Shown here in pieces: positions 19,045-27,495 of a stretch of 64,000 bases of DNA. How positions within the stretch are numbered: the stretch's first letter is position 1; every line of letters begins with the position of its first letter. The notes beneath the pieces were generated by a model that worked only from the letters and a program-made list of their open reading frames with translations, made no database searches and was not told the DNA's origin. Both the position numbers and the translations under genes were made by a program. Source of the stretch: Acidobacteriota bacterium (GTDB taxonomy: Bacteria; Acidobacteriota; Terriglobia; UBA7540); the NCBI GenBank assembly GCA_021838785.1, contig JAKCCV010000008.1, positions 62,001 through 126,000 of the forward strand, in the 5' to 3' direction.

Positions 19045-19400
19045 CCGCCCTGCCGCCCGTAACGACGGGTTTCGACAAAAACCCAAATTCTCATGCTAGA
19101 CCGCCGAAGAGCGAGGGGTCAAGAACAATCGGTCGTGTTGAGAGTTGTGAAGGCGGGTGGCCGCGATGCCTGGCAAACGATGATGACCCCCTAGCCGCGA
19201 CACCGTTCCCTGTGTCGCGGGTCTTTACGCATAGCGTGCCGGGAGCGTCTGTGGGGCTTCCCTTCGCCCCGGCGACGGCGGAAATCATCGTCGCTCGACA
19301 TACCCGCGACGGAAACAACAACGTCGCGGCTACCAAGGCCGGGCCGCCGCAAGCTGCTGATGGGCGATTGGGGCGACGGTCATTCGCCTACCGGGTACCT
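19045..19400. other. Gene-free region with clustered palindromes
   Basis: The 356 bases between the mutase gene and uvrA contain no convincing gene; a short open frame on the minus strand has no ribosome binding site and low-complexity composition. Three hairpins sharing GCGAC/GTCGC stems lie at 19195-19220, 19272-19294 and 19304-19329. The uvrA promoter should be here, but I see no clear -10/-35 pair. Confidence 0.5.
19195..19329. repeat. Three hairpins with a shared GCGAC core
   Basis: Hairpin 1: CCGCGACAC (19195-19203) with GTGTCGCGG (19212-19220), 9 bp, 8-base loop. Hairpin 2: GCGACG (19272-19277) with CGTCGC (19289-19294). Hairpin 3: CCGCGACG (19304-19311) with CGTCGCGG (19322-19329), 8 bp, 10-base loop. 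Stems 1 and 3 share CCGCGAC/GTCGCGG. The set resembles a small cluster of REP-like palindromes or protein-binding sites. Confidence 0.55.
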
Positions 19401-21023
19401 CTAAAGCTGCGTCGGCTCGTGATATTCTCCAAACACCTGTCGTAGCGCGTCGGCGATTTCTCCGACGGTGGCATAAGCCTGGACGGCCTCGAGGATGGCG
19501 GGCATGAGATTCTTCTGCGTGCGCGCCAGGTTCTCGACCCCTTCGAGGGCGGCACGGACGCGGGCGCCATCGCGGCGGGCTCGCAACGCCCGCACTCGGT
19601 CCACCTGCTGCCGCTCGATTTCCGGATCGATCTTTAGAATGGGAACATGCGTTTTCTCGGCTTCTCGGTAACGGTTGACGCCGACCATGACCTGGCGTCC
19701 CGCTTCGATTTCCCGCTGCGTCTGGAACGCCGCCTGTTGGATCTCGCGCTGCACGTAGCCGCCCTCGATAGCTCGCAACATCCCGCCAAGCGAATCTATC
19801 TTGCCCAGATATTCTTCGGCTGCCGTTTCCAGTTCGTCGGTCAGTTTTTCAACGGTATAAGAGCCGCCCAAGGGATCCACCGTGTTGGCGACGCCGCTCT
19901 CGTAAGCGATGATTTGCTGGGTGCGCAGGGCCAAAAGCGCGGACTCCTCGGTCGGCAACGCCAGTGCCTCATCAAAGGCGTTGGTGTGGAGCGACTGCGC
20001 ACCGCCCAACACGGCGGCCAGCGCTTGGAGCGTGACGCGCGCCAAGTTGACCTCCGGTTGCTGCGCCGTCAGCGTAGAGCCGCCTGTTTGGGCGTGGAAG
20101 CGGAACATGCCGGCCCGCGGGTTTTGCACTTTGAACCGTTCGCGCATGAGGCGCGCCCACAAGCGCCGCGCGGCGCGGAATTTGGCAATTTCTTCCAAGA
20201 AGTTGTTGTGCGCGTTTAAGAAAAAAGATATCCGCGGCGCGAGGTCATCCACTTGTAGGCCGCGCTCGCGGGCCGCCTCAACGTAAGCAATGGCGTTGGC
20301 GAACATAAACGCGATCTCCTGCGCGGCGGTCGAGCCGGCCTCGCGGATGTGATACCCGCTCACGGAGATCGGATTCCATTCGGGTGCTCGCTCCCGGCAA
20401 AACGCAAAAATGTCCGTCACCAGCCGCAGGGCGGCGTTCGGAGGATATATGTAAGTGCCCCGCGCGACGTATTCCTTCAAAATATCGTTTTGAACCGTTC
20501 CCGCGAGTTTCTCGAGCCGGGCACCCTGCTTTTCAGCCACCGCAAAGTAGAGAGCGAGTAAAATCGGCGCCGTCGCATTGATGGTCATGGAAGTCGAAAC
20601 CTGGTCGAGCGGAATACCTTGAAAGAGCGTTTCCATGTCCTCGAGCGAGTCAATCGCCACGCCCGACCGCCCCACTTCCCCCAAGGCCATCGGATGGTCG
20701 GAATCGAGACCCACCTGGGTCGGCAAATCGAACGCCACCGAAAGCCCCGTGGTGCCCTGAGCGAGGAGATAACGAAAGCGCGAATTGGATTCTCGCGCGG
20801 TGCCGTAACCCGCGTACTGGCGCATCGTCCACAACCGGCTACGATAGCCGGTAGGATAGATGCCCCGCGTAAAGGGATATTCTCCCGGGAAACCTAAATC
20901 ACGTTGGGGGTTCCCGTCGGCCAGGTCCTCGGGGCGATGGAAAGGGCGTTCATCATTGCGAGAAGGGGTGGCCGAAGGGTTTGTCTGGCCGGCTTTGCCG
21001 TTGGACGGGGAAGAAGAATTCAT
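19401..21023 (-). CDS. Methylmalonyl-CoA mutase large subunit
   Basis: The catalytic TIM-barrel subunit of the B12-dependent mutase that converts methylmalonyl-CoA and succinyl-CoA, used in propionate and branched-chain catabolism. The 540 residues begin with a linker, then [44 protein letters not shown] and [10 protein letters not shown], typical of the two-subunit (archaeal/IcmA-like) forms. The C-terminal cobalamin-binding domain (DxHxxG) is absent, so a separate small subunit must be encoded elsewhere; it is not in this window. Isobutyryl-CoA or ethylmalonyl-CoA mutase activity is possible, since the discriminating residues were not compared with references. Confidence 0.88.
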   Translation of the reverse strand: MNSSSPSNGKAGQTNPSATPSRNDERPFHRPEDLADGNPQRDLGFPGEYPFTRGIYPTGYRSRLWTMRQYAGYGTARESNSRFRYLLAQGTTGLSVAFDLPTQVGLDSDHPMALGEVGRSGVAIDSLEDMETLFQGIPLDQVSTSMTINATAPILLALYFAVAEKQGARLEKLAGTVQNDILKEYVARGTYIYPPNAALRLVTDIFAFCRERAPEWNPISVSGYHIREAGSTAAQEIAFMFANAIAYVEAARERGLQVDDLAPRISFFLNAHNNFLEEIAKFRAARRLWARLMRERFKVQNPRAGMFRFHAQTGGSTLTAQQPEVNLARVTLQALAAVLGGAQSLHTNAFDEALALPTEESALLALRTQQIIAYESGVANTVDPLGGSYTVEKLTDELETAAEEYLGKIDSLGGMLRAIEGGYVQREIQQAAFQTQREIEAGRQVMVGVNRYREAEKTHVPILKIDPEIERQQVDRVRALRARRDGARVRAALEGVENLARTQKNLMPAILEAVQAYATVGEIADALRQVFGEYHEPTQL

Positions 21024-21138
21024 CGGAACTCACACGGGAAAACGTCCGTCCCCCTCCGCTTTTGCGGCCGTGGGCACGGCCGCCCAAGCGGAAGGTAATC
21101 TCGTCCTTTTCTCGATGCCGATCTCCGAACCTGCGCGC

Positions 21139-21417
21139 TCATCGCACACTGCGGGCCTTGGCAAAAGAGTAGAGCGCGAAAATCATCAGTAAGGCGGCGA
21201 ACCCGGCCATGACCGTCAGACCGACGATGCTGCCATGGGCTTGCCGGCGATGCTCTTGCCACATCTCGAATGCCATCACCGCGCCCGAGACGGCAAGGAA
21301 AAGAAAAACCAACGCGACGGCCAGGTGAAAAAACCGCTGCACCTGACGAAAACCCCATCGCACGCGCTCGGCCAACTTTCCCAAATTGCAACCTCGCCTG
21401 GACAATCGCCTTCTCAC
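21139..21417 (-). CDS. Small two-TM membrane protein, unknown
   Basis: Up to 92 residues with two clear hydrophobic segments (FFHLAVALVFLFLAVSGAVMAF and VGLTVMAGFAALLMIFALYSF) separated by a short charged loop, and a basic N terminus. The start is uncertain: GTG at 21417 opens the frame, but internal GTG or TTG codons shortly upstream of the first TM are equally good. The 115 bases between it and the mutase start show no other signal. I do not recognise the family; the hydrophobic pattern is the only support. Confidence 0.5.
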   Translation of the reverse strand: MRRRLSRRGCNLGKLAERVRWGFRQVQRFFHLAVALVFLFLAVSGAVMAFEMWQEHRRQAHGSIVGLTVMAGFAALLMIFALYSFAKARSVR

Positions 21418-21504
21418 CCATCCTAGAATCGAACCGAGGCGCAGTCAATTCGCCAGTGTCGGCTTGTGCGAAGTCCGTTCTTCCCGTAACCTGGGGTGGT
21501 GGAA

Positions 21505-22695
21505 ATGCGCTTGGCGCAGACCATGTTGTGTCCGGCGGGCGAAGAATCGGAATTGCCGGCCTTGCTCGAGCCGCGGCCCGCTGTGTTTGTGGTATTTCTT
21601 TCAGGATCGCCGGCGATGAGTTCGGCGTCGCTCGGGCCGGCGCCAGCCCGCGAGCCTTTGCCTTACCTCTCGCGCACGAGAGATTTGCGGCGTCGTCTCG
21701 CGCGGCTTCTCAAGGAGCCTCCTGAAAATTCCCGGAGGTTCAACCTGCGCGCTCTCGCACGCCGAATTGAGTTCCAATACGTCGGTTCGAATTTCGAGGC
21801 GCAATGGCTGCTCTATGGCTTGAATCGCCACTACTATCCCCGTGTTTACCGGCAACGGTTACGGTTGAAGCCGCCCGCCCTGCTCAAGATTAACCTGCGC
21901 AATCGCTTTCCCCGCTGCTATCCGACGCGGCGCCTGGCGCGGGATGGCTCGCTCTATTATGGGCCGTTTCCTTCCCGCGCCTTCGCCGAGCGTTTTGCCG
22001 CTCAATTCCTGGACTTGTTCAAAATTCGCCGCTGCGTGGAGGACCTTCATCCCGACCCGTCGCATCCCGGCTGCATTTATTCGCAGATGAAGATGTGCCT
22101 CGCGCCCTGCTTCATGGGCTGTACAGATCAAGAGTACCAAGAGGAGTTGAACCGCGTGGTCGGGTTTTTGGATGCGGGCGGACGCCCGCTGCTCGAGGGC
22201 TTGCGGCAAGAGCGCGACCGGGCCTCCGAGGCGCTCGACTTCGAGGCGGCGCAGCGGGCCCATCGAAGACTGGAAAAGGTGCAGGAGGTGTTGCGGTTCC
22301 TTCCGGAGATCGTTGGCAACATCATGCAGACCCAAGCGCTGTTGGTTCTACCCGGCGCTCAAGCGCGCTCCGTTACGTTTTTTCGGCTGGCGAGCGGCGA
22401 ATTGCGCGGACCGGGCAGGCTGCGGCTGGACGAAAACGCGCCTCGACCCGAATCCCTCGACACCATCCTTGATCGAACCGTCGCCTCGCTTCCACGCGCC
22501 TGCCCCACGCACGAAGTCCCCTCCTGGGAGCCACTGGCCCTCTTGGCGCGCTGGTATTACAGCAGCTATCGTGATGGCGAACTTCTGATGCTCCCACCCG
22601 ACGGCACGCTTCCCCACCGCCGCCTCATCCGTGTTTGCCGCAAGATCGTAGAAGGCCGCTCCAACTTGAATCCATCCGCTGCGGGCAACGGGTAG
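21505..22695 (+). CDS. UvrC-like protein lacking the C-terminal nuclease
   Basis: About 396 residues matching only the N-terminal half of UvrC. A degenerate GIY-YIG region is recognisable (AVFVVFL in place of GVYLF, PYLSRTRDLRRRLARLL in place of YVGKAKNLRRRL). A Cys cluster follows (RRCVEDLHPDPSHPGC, then MCLAPCFMGC) placed like the iron-sulfur ligands of UvrC, then a UVR motif (ALDFEAAQRAHRRLEK) that would bind UvrB. The RNase H-like domain and the HhH repeats are missing. It may be a Cho-like nuclease or a regulator of repair. The start is the ATG at 21505 behind GGGGTGG; a GTG 9 bases earlier is possible. Confidence 0.8.
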   Translation: MRLAQTMLCPAGEESELPALLEPRPAVFVVFLSGSPAMSSASLGPAPAREPLPYLSRTRDLRRRLARLLKEPPENSRRFNLRALARRIEFQYVGSNFEAQWLLYGLNRHYYPRVYRQRLRLKPPALLKINLRNRFPRCYPTRRLARDGSLYYGPFPSRAFAERFAAQFLDLFKIRRCVEDLHPDPSHPGCIYSQMKMCLAPCFMGCTDQEYQEELNRVVGFLDAGGRPLLEGLRQERDRASEALDFEAAQRAHRRLEKVQEVLRFLPEIVGNIMQTQALLVLPGAQARSVTFFRLASGELRGPGRLRLDENAPRPESLDTILDRTVASLPRACPTHEVPSWEPLALLARWYYSSYRDGELLMLPPDGTLPHRRLIRVCRKIVEGRSNLNPSAAGNG

Positions 22696-22746
22696 ATGCG
22701 CTGCGACGCGATTGTTGGATAGTGACTCAACTCCAAGCACCGTCGC

Positions 22747-22788
22747 ATTCCATGGGGACTGAGTCGTGTTAACATGACCCCATGGAAT
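22747..22788 (+). promoter_or_regulatory. 11-bp inverted repeat burying a start codon
   Basis: ATTCCATGGGG (22747-22757) is a perfect inverted repeat of CCCCATGGAAT (22778-22788), with a 20-base loop. The second arm contains the ATG (22782-22784) of the peroxiredoxin-like gene. As RNA the stem would hide the start codon. A second pair, GACTCA (22724-22729) and TGAGTC (22760-22765), lies partly in the loop and could compete. No Shine-Dalgarno sequence is visible. A DNA-binding site is the alternative reading. Confidence 0.6.
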
Positions 22789-23396
22789 TTTCGTTTGAGA
22801 CGGTTCAGGGCAATTCAGCGGGTGCCGGTGCCAGCCTTCGCGTCGGCGAGAAAGTGCCCGATTTCGAGCTAGCGGATTCCGACGGGCGCCTGAGGCGCTT
22901 GTCCGAGCTGGCACAATCCGGACCCGTCGTTTTAGTCTTCTATCGCGGCCATTGGTGACCCTTCTGCCTCCGCCAGTTGGTGGACTATCGAGACTGTTTT
23001 TCAAGATTTGCGGAGACAGGAGCCACGATTGCGGGTGTTTCGGTGGACCCGCCAACCGTGTCTGCCGCCATCCGGCAGGAGCTTGGCTTGCCGTTCCCCA
23101 TCTTGTCGGATGTTCATCGCAAAGTGGTCAAGCAGTGGGGCATCCTGAACCCTCATGAGCGCGGCGGAATCGCTCAACCCTCGGTTTTTGTCATTGAGCG
23201 CGACCTTCGACTTCGCTTTCGGTCAACGGATCGGTCGAGCGCGCGGATTCCCGCCGAGCAAATTGCCGCTCTCTTGCTCAACGGAGATCAAGCTCCGCCA
23301 ACCCTACCCTCGCCGCAACGTCGCTGGCCGCGGCTGAGCGATTGGGCGCGAGCGATCCGCAACGCGATTCGCTTCCGCCGGCAACACTCATCCTAA
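22782..23396 (+). CDS. Peroxiredoxin-like selenoprotein (UGA = Sec59)
   Basis: A 204-residue AhpC/TSA-family thioredoxin-fold protein, probably a peroxidase or thiol oxidoreductase. The frame is open from ATG at 22782 except for a TGA at 22956-22958, exactly where the family has its catalytic Cys: RGHW-[TGA]-PFCLRQL against the usual W-C-P-F-C. The frame continues without defect for 146 codons after the TGA, through IAGVSVDP and PFPILSD. This is the classic selenocysteine pattern, giving a U-P-F-C redox motif. A short hairpin with GU in its loop follows the TGA. Sec-insertion genes (selA, selB, selC, selD) are not in the window. A nonsense mutation is the alternative, but the position and intact downstream frame make Sec much more likely. 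Confidence 0.85.
22969..22984 (+). promoter_or_regulatory. Candidate bacterial SECIS hairpin
   Basis: TCCGCC (22969-22974) pairs with GGTGGA (22979-22984; one G-U pair) around loop AGTT. The loop lies 20-23 bases from the U of the UGA (counting it as 1), close to the E. coli fdhF loop at 23-24, and it contains GU. The stem is short and I cannot check conservation. Confidence 0.5.
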
Positions 23397-23625
23397 CGCT
23401 GCCCGCCGCCGGGGTGGCGTCAATGCGGGTGTATAGAAAGCCGGAGGTTGGAGTTGGTTCCATCGAGCGAAAACCGAACGTTACCAAAAGAGCTTGCCGG
23501 CCCACGGAGGAAGCCACACCGACCAGCGAGCAAATCCGACTTCTGGCGCGGCATTCCAACACACCCGCAGCTCTTGTTGGCGTTTATAAGGCGACTGTCC
23601 GACGCCTCTGGCATGGGCTCCCGGA
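23397..23625. other. Gene-free region between convergent genes
   Basis: The 229 bases between the selenoprotein gene and the GH3 gene (opposite strands, converging) hold no gene I can support and no clear terminator with a T-run. Confidence 0.4.
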
Positions 23626-26001
23626 CTACGCCGCGACCTGAAGTGACGTGCGGATGGTCTGCACGGAATTCGGGCCTACCATGATGTCAAATACTCCCGG
23701 CTCGACTACCCACTGCATCTCCAGATTATAAAATCCGAGCTCTCGAGGCCCCAGGTGAAATTGAACTGTCTCCGTCTGGCCGGGTTTCAGGTGGATGCGC
23801 TTAAAACCTCTGAGTTCCATGACGGGCCGCGTGATGGAACTCACGCGGTCGCGGACGTACATCTGGGCGACCTCATCGCCCTCGCGCTCGCCGCTATTGG
23901 TAACGTCCACGCGAACCGTTGTTACCCCTTCGGGATGAATCGTAGCTGGCGCAAGCTGCAAGTTGCTGAATTTGAACGTGGTGTAGGAAAGGCCCCAACC
24001 AAACGGAAACAGCGGCCCCTTCTTGGCGAACAGGTAGGGCCGCTCGAGCGATGGCTTGTGGTTGTAATAGCTGGGCAAATCCCCGACCGTGCGCGGAAAA
24101 GTGATGGGCAATTTTCCGCCCGGATTGACGTCTCCAAACAACACCTGCGCCGCTGCGGTTCCGCCCTCTTGGCCTAAATACCATCCTTCCAATATCGCCG
24201 GCACATGCTCCGCGGCATAATTGATCGAGAGCGGGCGGCCACCGATGAGCAAAACGACGGTCGGCGTTCCCGTTTCGACGATGGACTGGATGAGCTCGTT
24301 TTGCAGGCCGACGAGATCCAAGGAGTCGCGGTCGCCCAGGTGGTGGTTGGACCAGGCCTCGCGGCAGGTGCTTTCATTATCGCCGACCACCAAGATCGCC
24401 ACGTCCGCCTTGCGGGCCGCTTCGGTGGCGGCCTTGATCTTGGGCCGCTGAGTTTTGGGATCAGGGAGCACCACGTTGTCCTGGTAAAACGCTTGCCAAC
24501 CTTGTTGGGCGTTGCTGATATCACAACCCTCTTCGAAAATCACTTGCGCGCGAGAGCCGACACGCTCTTTGATGCCTTCGAGAATGCTGACTTCGTGCGC
24601 GGGCTGGCGACTGTAGCCGCCCAGGTGCACAGCGGATGCGTTCGGTCCGATGACCGCGATACTTTTCAGTTTTTTCAGGTCTAAAGGCAACAGATTTCCT
24701 TCATTCTTCAGCAGCACCAAGGTCTTTTGCGCGGCCTTCAGCGCCAGCTCCTGATGCGCTTGGCAACTTGTAATTCGCGCCGCGTAGTCCGGGTCGGCAT
24801 AGGGGTTCTCAAATAGCGCGAGGCGAAACTTGGCGGTGAGAATCCGGCCCACGGCGCGATCCAGCTCCGCCTCCGCCACCTCTCCTTGACGCACTTGATC
24901 GGCCAGGGTTCGGTAAACCGCGCCGTTCGAGAGGTCAAAATCCACTCCGGCCGCCAACGCCATGCGCGCCGCCTCCGCGTAATCCGCCGCCACGTGATGG
25001 AAACTCACCAACATTTCGAGCGCTCCGCCATCCGAGGTTACGTAACCGTCAAACCCCCACTCTTCGCGCAACACCTTGGTCAGCAGCCACCGATTGATGT
25101 GGCACGGAACACCGCCGCGAATTTCATTGTAGGCAGCCATCACCGAGCCGACGTGAGCTTCCTCAACGGCTGCCTGATAAGCGACCATATAAGCTTCGCG
25201 CAGAGTGCGCTCGGAATAGTTGGCAGGAGCGTCATTTCGTCCGCCTTCCGGGCCTCCATAGCCGGTGAAATGTTTCAGCGTGGCCAAGACATGATGCGAC
25301 CCAATCTTGTCATCATTCCCTTGGAAGCCGCGCACGGCCGCCACACCCATGCGCGACGTCAAATAGGGGTCTTCGCCGTAGGATTCCTCGGTCCGACCCC
25401 ATCGCGGCTCGCGGCCCAAATGCACGACGGGCGCAAAGGCTTGCCGAACGCCCACGGCCGACATCTCGTCGGAAACAGCGGTAAAAACCTCGCGGAGCAA
25501 GTCCGGATCCCAGGTGCTGGCCAGCCCGATGGCTTGCGGAAAGCTCGTGCTGCCGTTTTCCATAAAGCCGTGCAAACCCTCCCCGACCACAAGGGCTGGA
25601 ATTCCGAGCCTTGTTTTTTCGACCAAATATCTCTGCCGAGCATTCCGAAGGATGGCGCGGTCGCGCGCGCTCATGTGTCCGTTGAACGAGTACAATTCTG
25701 CGAAAGCCTGGCGAGCGTTTTGGTCGTTGAACTTGCCCGTAGTGTCAAGGACACCCTCGATGCGGGCGCCACCGGTGATTTGGTCCACTTTCTCTTCGAG
25801 GGTCATGCGTCGAAGCAGGTCCGCCACGCGCTGCTCCACGGCCAGGTCGGGGTTGCGATAGGCTGGAGTTCCGCCGCCGGTCTCGGCGGGTGAAGGCTCG
25901 CCAGCGGCTGGCGAGGCGGCAGCTTCGGCGTGCGCCGGAAGCGACCGCGAGAGCAACATTCCCGCTCCGGTTAAAACGTATCCAAATTCTCGGCGATTCA
26001 T
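23626..26001 (-). CDS. GH3 glycosidase, probably Tat-exported
   Basis: A 791-residue GH3 enzyme (beta-glucosidase, beta-xylosidase or related). The N terminus NRREFGYVL followed by a hydrophobic stretch is a twin-arginine signal, so it is probably exported folded. GH3 barrel landmarks are KHFTGYGGPEGG and the nucleophile Asp324 in VTSDGGA; the C-terminal GH3 domain (SIAVIGPNA, VVGDNESTCREAWSN) and a fibronectin-III-like domain (FSNLQLAPATIHPEG to PRELGF) complete it. The ribosome binding site GGAGGG is good. It lies at the end of a minus-strand run after an MFS transporter, LarA-like and IolB-like genes, and probably supplies the sugar they handle. It has no PA14 insert, unlike the other GH3 protein here. 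Confidence 0.93.
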   Translation of the reverse strand: MNRREFGYVLTGAGMLLSRSLPAHAEAAASPAAGEPSPAETGGGTPAYRNPDLAVEQRVADLLRRMTLEEKVDQITGGARIEGVLDTTGKFNDQNARQAFAELYSFNGHMSARDRAILRNARQRYLVEKTRLGIPALVVGEGLHGFMENGSTSFPQAIGLASTWDPDLLREVFTAVSDEMSAVGVRQAFAPVVHLGREPRWGRTEESYGEDPYLTSRMGVAAVRGFQGNDDKIGSHHVLATLKHFTGYGGPEGGRNDAPANYSERTLREAYMVAYQAAVEEAHVGSVMAAYNEIRGGVPCHINRWLLTKVLREEWGFDGYVTSDGGALEMLVSFHHVAADYAEAARMALAAGVDFDLSNGAVYRTLADQVRQGEVAEAELDRAVGRILTAKFRLALFENPYADPDYAARITSCQAHQELALKAAQKTLVLLKNEGNLLPLDLKKLKSIAVIGPNASAVHLGGYSRQPAHEVSILEGIKERVGSRAQVIFEEGCDISNAQQGWQAFYQDNVVLPDPKTQRPKIKAATEAARKADVAILVVGDNESTCREAWSNHHLGDRDSLDLVGLQNELIQSIVETGTPTVVLLIGGRPLSINYAAEHVPAILEGWYLGQEGGTAAAQVLFGDVNPGGKLPITFPRTVGDLPSYYNHKPSLERPYLFAKKGPLFPFGWGLSYTTFKFSNLQLAPATIHPEGVTTVRVDVTNSGEREGDEVAQMYVRDRVSSITRPVMELRGFKRIHLKPGQTETVQFHLGPRELGFYNLEMQWVVEPGVFDIMVGPNSVQTIRTSLQVAA

Positions 26002-26206
26002 AGATTCACCCTCCTGTTATGCCCATCCTTCATCCAGACCCGGAGCCGTTTGTGGGCGTCTCCGCATGGCTTACCACGACCTTTGGAATCCGATCGGCCG
26101 CCCGAATTTTATAACAGCCAAAAAGGTGAGCGTAAAGCGCCAAATTTTTAGCCTTGACGGTTGGCTATGCCTTACGTTCTGCCGTCGTGCGATTTTGCGG
26201 AACGCC
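26002..26206. other. Leader region of GH3 gene
   Basis: The 205 bases contain the 8-bp palindrome CCGATCGG (26090-26097) and, on the minus strand, a TATAAA-like -10 in the AT-rich stretch near 26107-26113. This suggests the GH3 gene can be transcribed separately from the MFS gene upstream. Confidence 0.35.
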
Positions 26207-27487
26207 TTATGCCTCGAGCTTTGCGGGCGCAAGGCTTGGCGCGAGCAGTTGAATGACGAGCAAAGCGATGAGATAGGCCGACGCGGCGACGATGAAGAGG
26301 GGAACATAGCTGTGGGTCTGGTGGACAACAAAGCCTGTAACCACTTGCATGAGGGCTCCGCCGATGGCCCCCAACATTCCGCCGATGCCCACGACGCTGG
26401 CCACGGCCGCTTTGGGAAACATGTCGGAGGGCAGCGTGAAAATGTTTGCGGACCAACCTTGATGTGCCGCCGCGGCAACCCCCACCACCCCGACCACAAG
26501 CCACAGATGGTGCAAGTAAGGAGCTGAAACCACCGGCACGACGGCCAGGGCGCAGAGGAGCATGGCCATCTTACGGGAGAAATTCAGGCCTCGACCACGC
26601 TTCAGGAAGGCGGCCGGAATCCATCCGCCCACCACACTGCCTGCGATCGAGATAACATAGACGGCCACGACCGGCGCCTCGCTCTGCGTCAGGTTCAAAT
26701 GATAAGTTCCCTGGAGGTAGCGCGGCAGCCAGAACAAGTAAAACCACCAGATGGGATCGGTCAGAAACTTGCCGAGCGCGAATGCCCAGGTTTCGCGCTT
26801 GGGAATCAGACGGCGCCAAGGCACCGAGGGAACCCGGGGCTCGCGGTCACTTTCGATGAGAGCCAGCTCCTGGGATGACAACCAGCGATGCTGCTCCGGT
26901 TTGGCGTAGAGCCACAACCAGAGAACGAGCCAACCCAAACCAAACGACCCGGTGACGACAAATGCCGCCCGCCAGCCAAAGGTATAGGTCAAAAAAGGCA
27001 CGACCAGCGGCACCACAATCGTGCCTACATTGGAGCCGGAATTAAAAAGCCCTGTGGCGAGCGCGCGTTCGCGCTTGGGAAACCACTCCGCGACGGTTTT
27101 GATGCAAGCAGGAAAGTTGGCCGCTTCTCCCAGCCCCAGAACGAAGAGGGCGACGCCAAAAGCCCAAGCCGTGTGGGCTGTGGCGGGCAGCATGGCGGCA
27201 AAGCTCCAAAGCGTGATGGCAAAGGCAAAGCCCCGACGCGTGCCGAAGACATCGGTAAAACGGCCCGCCCCGACCAAGCCAATGGCGTAAGCCACCTGAA
27301 AGCCGGCGGTCATGTAACCGTATTGAATGCTGTTCCAACCAATGGTTGTTTGCAGGAATTTTTCGAGGTAGGCAATCACGCCACGGTCCACATAGGCGAT
27401 GACCGTGGCGAAGAACAAGAGGCCACAAATGTACCAGCGAAATCCTGGAACGATGTGCCGGTCGGCGGCCGAGGTGGCATGAGCCAT
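26207..27487 (-). CDS. MFS sugar-acid transporter (ACS family)
   Basis: A 426-residue twelve-helix major facilitator of the anion:cation symporter type (ExuT/GudP-like), which import hexuronates, glucarate and similar sugar acids. Landmarks are the first helix with DRGVIAYLEKFLQ, the inter-helix loop GRFTDVFGTRRGF (MFS motif A-like) and GWRAAFVVTGSFGLGWLVLWLWL. The gene starts 8 bases after the LarA-like gene ends, so it is co-transcribed with it. Context (LarA-like, IolB-like, GH3) supports uptake of a sugar acid. Confidence 0.88.
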   Translation of the reverse strand: MAHATSAADRHIVPGFRWYICGLLFFATVIAYVDRGVIAYLEKFLQTTIGWNSIQYGYMTAGFQVAYAIGLVGAGRFTDVFGTRRGFAFAITLWSFAAMLPATAHTAWAFGVALFVLGLGEAANFPACIKTVAEWFPKRERALATGLFNSGSNVGTIVVPLVVPFLTYTFGWRAAFVVTGSFGLGWLVLWLWLYAKPEQHRWLSSQELALIESDREPRVPSVPWRRLIPKRETWAFALGKFLTDPIWWFYLFWLPRYLQGTYHLNLTQSEAPVVAVYVISIAGSVVGGWIPAAFLKRGRGLNFSRKMAMLLCALAVVPVVSAPYLHHLWLVVGVVGVAAAAHQGWSANIFTLPSDMFPKAAVASVVGIGGMLGAIGGALMQVVTGFVVHQTHSYVPLFIVAASAYLIALLVIQLLAPSLAPAKLEA

Positions 27488-27495
27488 GAAGAGTC

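Noticed and set aside
19091-19336. Possible 81-residue minus-strand gene upstream of uvrA
   Set aside because: No Shine-Dalgarno, composition driven by the hairpin sequences, and it overlaps the palindrome cluster.
22956-22958. Stop codon read as a nonsense mutation (pseudogene)
   Set aside because: The stop is TGA at exactly the family's catalytic Cys, and the frame is clean before and after. Random decay would rarely give this.
24886-25893. Plus-strand open frame antisense to the second GH3 gene
   Set aside because: Same reason: it is a shadow of a real minus-strand gene.
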